From assembly GCF_025698545.1 (NCBI RefSeq), contig NC_068567.1, forward strand, positions 6,138,001-6,202,000: 64,000 nucleotides of DNA, in the 5' to 3' direction. The translations under genes and the position numbers were made by a program. A model generated the notes under the pieces. The model had not been told where the DNA came from. It did not search any database and was given only the letters and a program-made list of their open reading frames with translations. This document shows, in pieces, positions 60,820 to 64,000 of the stretch; position 1 is the first letter of the stretch; every line of letters begins with the position of its first letter. The stretch is from Gossypium raimondii. Its lineage: Eukaryota; Streptophyta; Magnoliopsida; Malvales; Malvaceae.

Positions 60820-62556
60820 TGTAACACCCCTCATTCATCCTGACGATTGCTACTAATGGGAGATGCCACCGAAGCATGAACGTGTAAGAAATCTTTATTT
60901 TATTTGAGGATTTAGGGTTTAAAATATTTTTATAAAATAATTGAAATATGTTTTATACAATTGAAAGCTTTAAAAACAATTTAAAATTTGTTTTGAGTTA
61001 ATCGAAGGTGATCGAAATCCCAAACGGCTCCGAAAGGTCAAAACTTGAAAAAAATGCAAGGTTGCTACAACGGCACGATGTCGTGACGAGGAATTTATGA
61101 TGTTGCGATGTGACTGACTGAGTTAATATGGCCACAACGATGGGAATGTGAAGTTGCGATGTTGCTGTAGCATCCCTAACATCCCCTGAAATGAGAACAA
61201 TGTCAATTCAGGTTGGCACGTGTTAAAATTTTTCAAAGTAAAAAAAATAAAAATTTTAAAATTAGTGGAGAAGATAGTTGAATATTAAAAGAAATTACAA
61301 AGGCTTTTGAATTAAGGAAAAATTAATTTAAGGTATGGACTAAATCGTAAAAGTGTGAGAAGTATTGGGCTATAGTATAAAAACTTAGAAATAAGAAATG
61401 ATTGAATTTGATACATGGGAAGAAAGAGGAAAGACTTGAAAAGTAATTTGACCATGGAAGTACAAAAGAAGTGGATGAGATTGAGAGTGAATAAACACCA
61501 TTTGTTGGTCATGATGATGATTTGATTTTTATTAAATATTGTTAATAAATTTAATAATACAAAAAGATGATAGAAATTTTTTTTATATGGAAAGATGTAG
61601 AAGCAGAAAGAAAAGTCGACTTTTATAATTTTTTCCCTTCTTTCCCACTTCTCTCTCTCATCTCCCTTTTTTATTTCATTTTCATTTTCTTTCAATTTAG
61701 TCCCTCTTACCATATTCACCTCCCTTAAGCTTTAACTTTCAAATTTCCACCATAGATTTTAAGTGAAATCAATAGAACAACTCCACAGTAAGCTCATTTT
61801 CTTGTAAAGCTAGCTAATATTCATTTTGGAGGAGAAATAAAAGTGAAGGAAATTTAGGGATTTTGAGAAAGGTTAAGGTAAGAATGATAAGGTTTTCTTA
61901 TAGGACTTCATGTTTATCTCATCAAATGTATGGAAATAGTATGTGATTTTTGTTTTGATATTGAATATTATATATGTGTTGTGTAAATGAAGAGAGAGAA
62001 GAGAAGTGAACCTCAAGTTGGTGACAAGAGCAAAGAAATAACAAATGAGTGAAGGAAAAAAGAAGGGTTCATTCCAAGCATTTTGGTGTAAATATATCAA
62101 GAATTTTACTTTATATAAAGTAAAACTTAAATGAAAAATTGATAAATTATTTTAAAAATTTTCATGGGATTTATTTATATATGAGAATGATGATTTGAAT
62201 TATGGAAATCATTTGAAAGATGAATTGTATTTTTATAATGAATTGAAAAGTGTATGTGTAGTGAATTTAGAGAGAAGGACTAAATTGAAAATAGTGTAAA
62301 AGTTAGAAAGGTGATATAAATATTGATATGAAGTTTATAAGTGAAATTTTAAATGGTGATGAAATAGATGCCAAGTGAAATTTAATGATTGTTGATTCCA
62401 TTTAGATAAGGATTAAGTCGTAAAAATAGTAAAGTTTGAATTGTTTTTATCGTTGACAAAATGTAATAGAATGGTATAATTCAAATGCCCATTTAGAAAA
62501 AAATAAGAACTAGTAGGATACAAGTGGCATGCCATTAGGAAAATTACTATGCTCGC

Positions 62557-62660
62557 AAGTGATAGTGGCACTACGGTGCAAGTGAAAGCGGCACTACATA
62601 AGTGTTAGTGGCACTTTGGGGCAAAAGTGACATCCACACGATAGTGACACTTCGATGCAA
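62557..62660. repeat. Degenerate 'agtggcacttnggtgc' array
   Basis: Four imperfect copies of a unit of roughly 25-35 bases: gatagtggcactacggtgca, gaaagcggcactac, gttagtggcactttggggca and gatagtgacacttcgatgca. Confidence 0.7.
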
Positions 62661-63279
62661 ATTATCGACATTTTCACATATCCTATATGTTCTATTAAGT
62701 CTACAATTGGACAATAGATTTACAAGGTAAGTGAATTCAAAAAAGAAGTTGGTAAGTAGCTTATAACTTGTTAAATTGTCACCTTATTATGGTTAGTATA
62801 GAAACAAATTCATGTATGATGGTTTGATTAATAAGAATTATATATATAAATATAAAAGTAATGTTTGTTCTGAATTGCAAAGTTTAATTCTTGATATTGT
62901 TACTAAGCTCTCGTGAGCTTAACATGTTTCCTTTCAAACATGTAGGTGAAGATTTGTTTTGGAGCTCTAGAGAGAAGGTTGAACTCCTACTCATCTCATC
63001 ACAAATCAAGGCTTGGAAGAGAGTATGGATCTAAATTTTTGAAAATAGTTCATGATATGTAGATAGGGTCATGGTATCAATGTTGTGGATGAGACATTTG
63101 ATAGTATTTGACTCTCCATGCAAATTTTGTAAATTTGGAGTTGTTTAATTAAGTTTTTAAGTGGAATTATATGATGTTTTGATGAGGAATCACATTTGAA
63201 AATGTTTTAGTAGTGATATGGAATGGTTTTATGATTGTTTAAACTTGGTTTTAGATGATTCAAACATGTTCCAAGTAAT

Positions 63280-63420
63280 TTGTCTCTAATGTCGCGACAC
63301 TAGACATGAAGTAAAGTAATCTGTCTCCAATGTCGCGACATCCGAAGCTAATGTCATGACATCCAAATTTCTGTCTCCAATGTTGCGACATTCGAAGCCA
63401 ATGTTGCAACATTGACCCTG
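63280..63420. repeat. Tandem 'tgtctccaatgtcgcgacat' repeat with palindromic core
   Basis: Copies start at 63280, 63322 and 63372, and each has the palindrome atgtcgcgacat or a decayed form. Further decayed cores (atgtcatgacat, atgttgcaacat) lie between them. Changes from cg to tg or ca are frequent, as expected from cytosine methylation decay. Confidence 0.8.
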
Positions 63421-63580
63421 TTTACCTATTTTGATTCGAATAAGCCCCAATTGGCGTCTGATTGTAACCAAGCATTAGAGGAAGCATAGAAATGACTTGA
63501 ATAACTCCAAAGGAGTTCAATTATGTTAAAACAAAGCTTTAAAATTTAAGAACAAATTGGAGTAATAGTAGTTGCTTTTA

Positions 63581-63740
63581 GGGGTGAACGTTCGATCGAA
63601 TTGAATGCAAAAATTTTGAGTTAATCGAGTTGACGAATCTTATTTGATCATCCTAATTCGATTTGAAATTTTCTCAAATTGATTCGAGTGAGATGGAATT
63701 CGAATCGAATCTAATATATTTGTGTGAGTTAAATTAAAAA
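63581..63740. mobile_element. Partial copy of the 24270-24836 inverted-repeat family
   Basis: Starts ggggtgaacgttcgatcgaa and continues with 'gagttaatcgagttgacgaa', like the left end of the element at 24270. No right arm is seen before the window ends. Confidence 0.55.
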
Positions 63741-64000
63741 TGACTTTGGGTCCTTGTAGTCACTGCCACCCATTGAAATCAAATTTACCTACCGTAATCA
63801 AATTTGTTATTAACTTTCATCCTCTCATAATTTAGTTATTAATATTTTATATAAATGTTAGCTTATTTGCTTGCTTAGTTGCTTCAATTATCTTCTGATT
63901 CTTGTCACCAAGTATTTTGAAATTAAAAAAAAAATATTAAATGTAAAAAAATGATTTTTAATAAAAGTTATTTTAAAGATAAAATTTGAAATTGATACCA

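Larger units (their letters stand above)
60820..63540 (+). mobile_element. LTR-like repeat starting TGTAACACCCC, end not determined
   Basis: Begins tgtaacacccctcattcatc, an LTR-like start also related to one end of the 17769-20116 insertion. It contains no gene but shows characteristic low-complexity blocks: motifs around 'atgttgcgatgtg' (about 61090), a degenerate 'agtggcact' array (62557-62660) and repeated 'atgtcgcgacat' palindromes (63280-63420). Short frames at 61312-61719 and 61873-62100 do not resemble proteins. The interrupted host repeat does not resume in the window, so the full insertion may extend past 64000. The right end given is a guess. Confidence 0.5.

Noticed and set aside
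1-64000. CRISPR arrays, bacterial operons, phage or defence systems
   Set aside because: Base composition, introns and gene families are those of a plant nuclear genome. The direct repeats found are retroelement, SINE or slippage repeats without regular unique spacers.

Overview
This is a stretch of plant nuclear DNA. It is about two-thirds A+T, the genes are split by many short GT-AG introns, and the spacers are packed with retrotransposon and foldback-element relics. Gene families such as ALWAYS EARLY, the plant SnRK1 beta-gamma subunit, plant mTERF proteins and a CW zinc-finger protein place it in a flowering dicot. Several repeats, notably LTR-like ends beginning TGTAACACCCC and foldbacks carrying the phrase 'tagtcacttatgtttgaaat', look like repeats I associate with cotton and other Malvaceae. 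That placement is inference from memory. I see no bacterial operon, CRISPR array or phage.

Layout. 1-10.1 kb: a complete 19-coding-exon ALWAYS EARLY gene (DREAM complex, LIN-9 family), plus strand. 10.4-13.7 kb: a LINE RNase H relic, an inverted-repeat element and a decayed MAP kinase pseudogene. 13.7-21 kb: a degenerate Ty3/gypsy element on the minus strand, split by a 2.35 kb LTR-like insertion. 22.2-27.0 kb: two intact single-exon mTERF genes (minus), a recent tandem duplication that includes their flanks. 27.4-27.8 kb: a second LINE RNase H relic. 28.5-29.9 kb: a five-exon gene for a 162-residue lysine-rich protein of unknown function (minus). 30.1-30.8 kb: a long foldback element. 31.3-32.0 kb: a single-exon B3/DUF313 protein (plus). 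33.1-33.8 kb: a foldback element with a C-rich core. 35.1-40.0 kb: a 13-coding-exon SNF4/KIN-beta-gamma gene (minus). 40-49.4 kb: gene-poor DNA with a three-copy tandem array of about 290 bp, a tRNA-type SINE and foldbacks. 49.4-58.2 kb: an 11-coding-exon CW-type zinc-finger gene for about 1,646 residues (plus). 58.5-60.0 kb: an N-terminal-only cullin-1-like gene with one homopolymer frameshift (minus). 60.1-64 kb: foldbacks and an LTR-like repeat that runs toward or past the window edge.

The intact genes are mostly nuclear regulators (cell-cycle transcription, energy-sensing kinase, histone-mark reader, B3 DNA binding) plus two organellar mTERFs. Nothing suggests that they form one pathway or a co-regulated cluster, and I found no convincing new biological system. 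The most testable oddities are a probable GC-AG intron in the ALY gene, the truncated and frameshifted cullin, the mTERF duplication with a third downstream footprint, the coding Asn-Lys hexanucleotide repeat beside an NLS-like tail, and the long hairpin elements. Exon boundaries were read by eye from splice signals, frame continuity and remembered family sequence; no alignments or searches were run.
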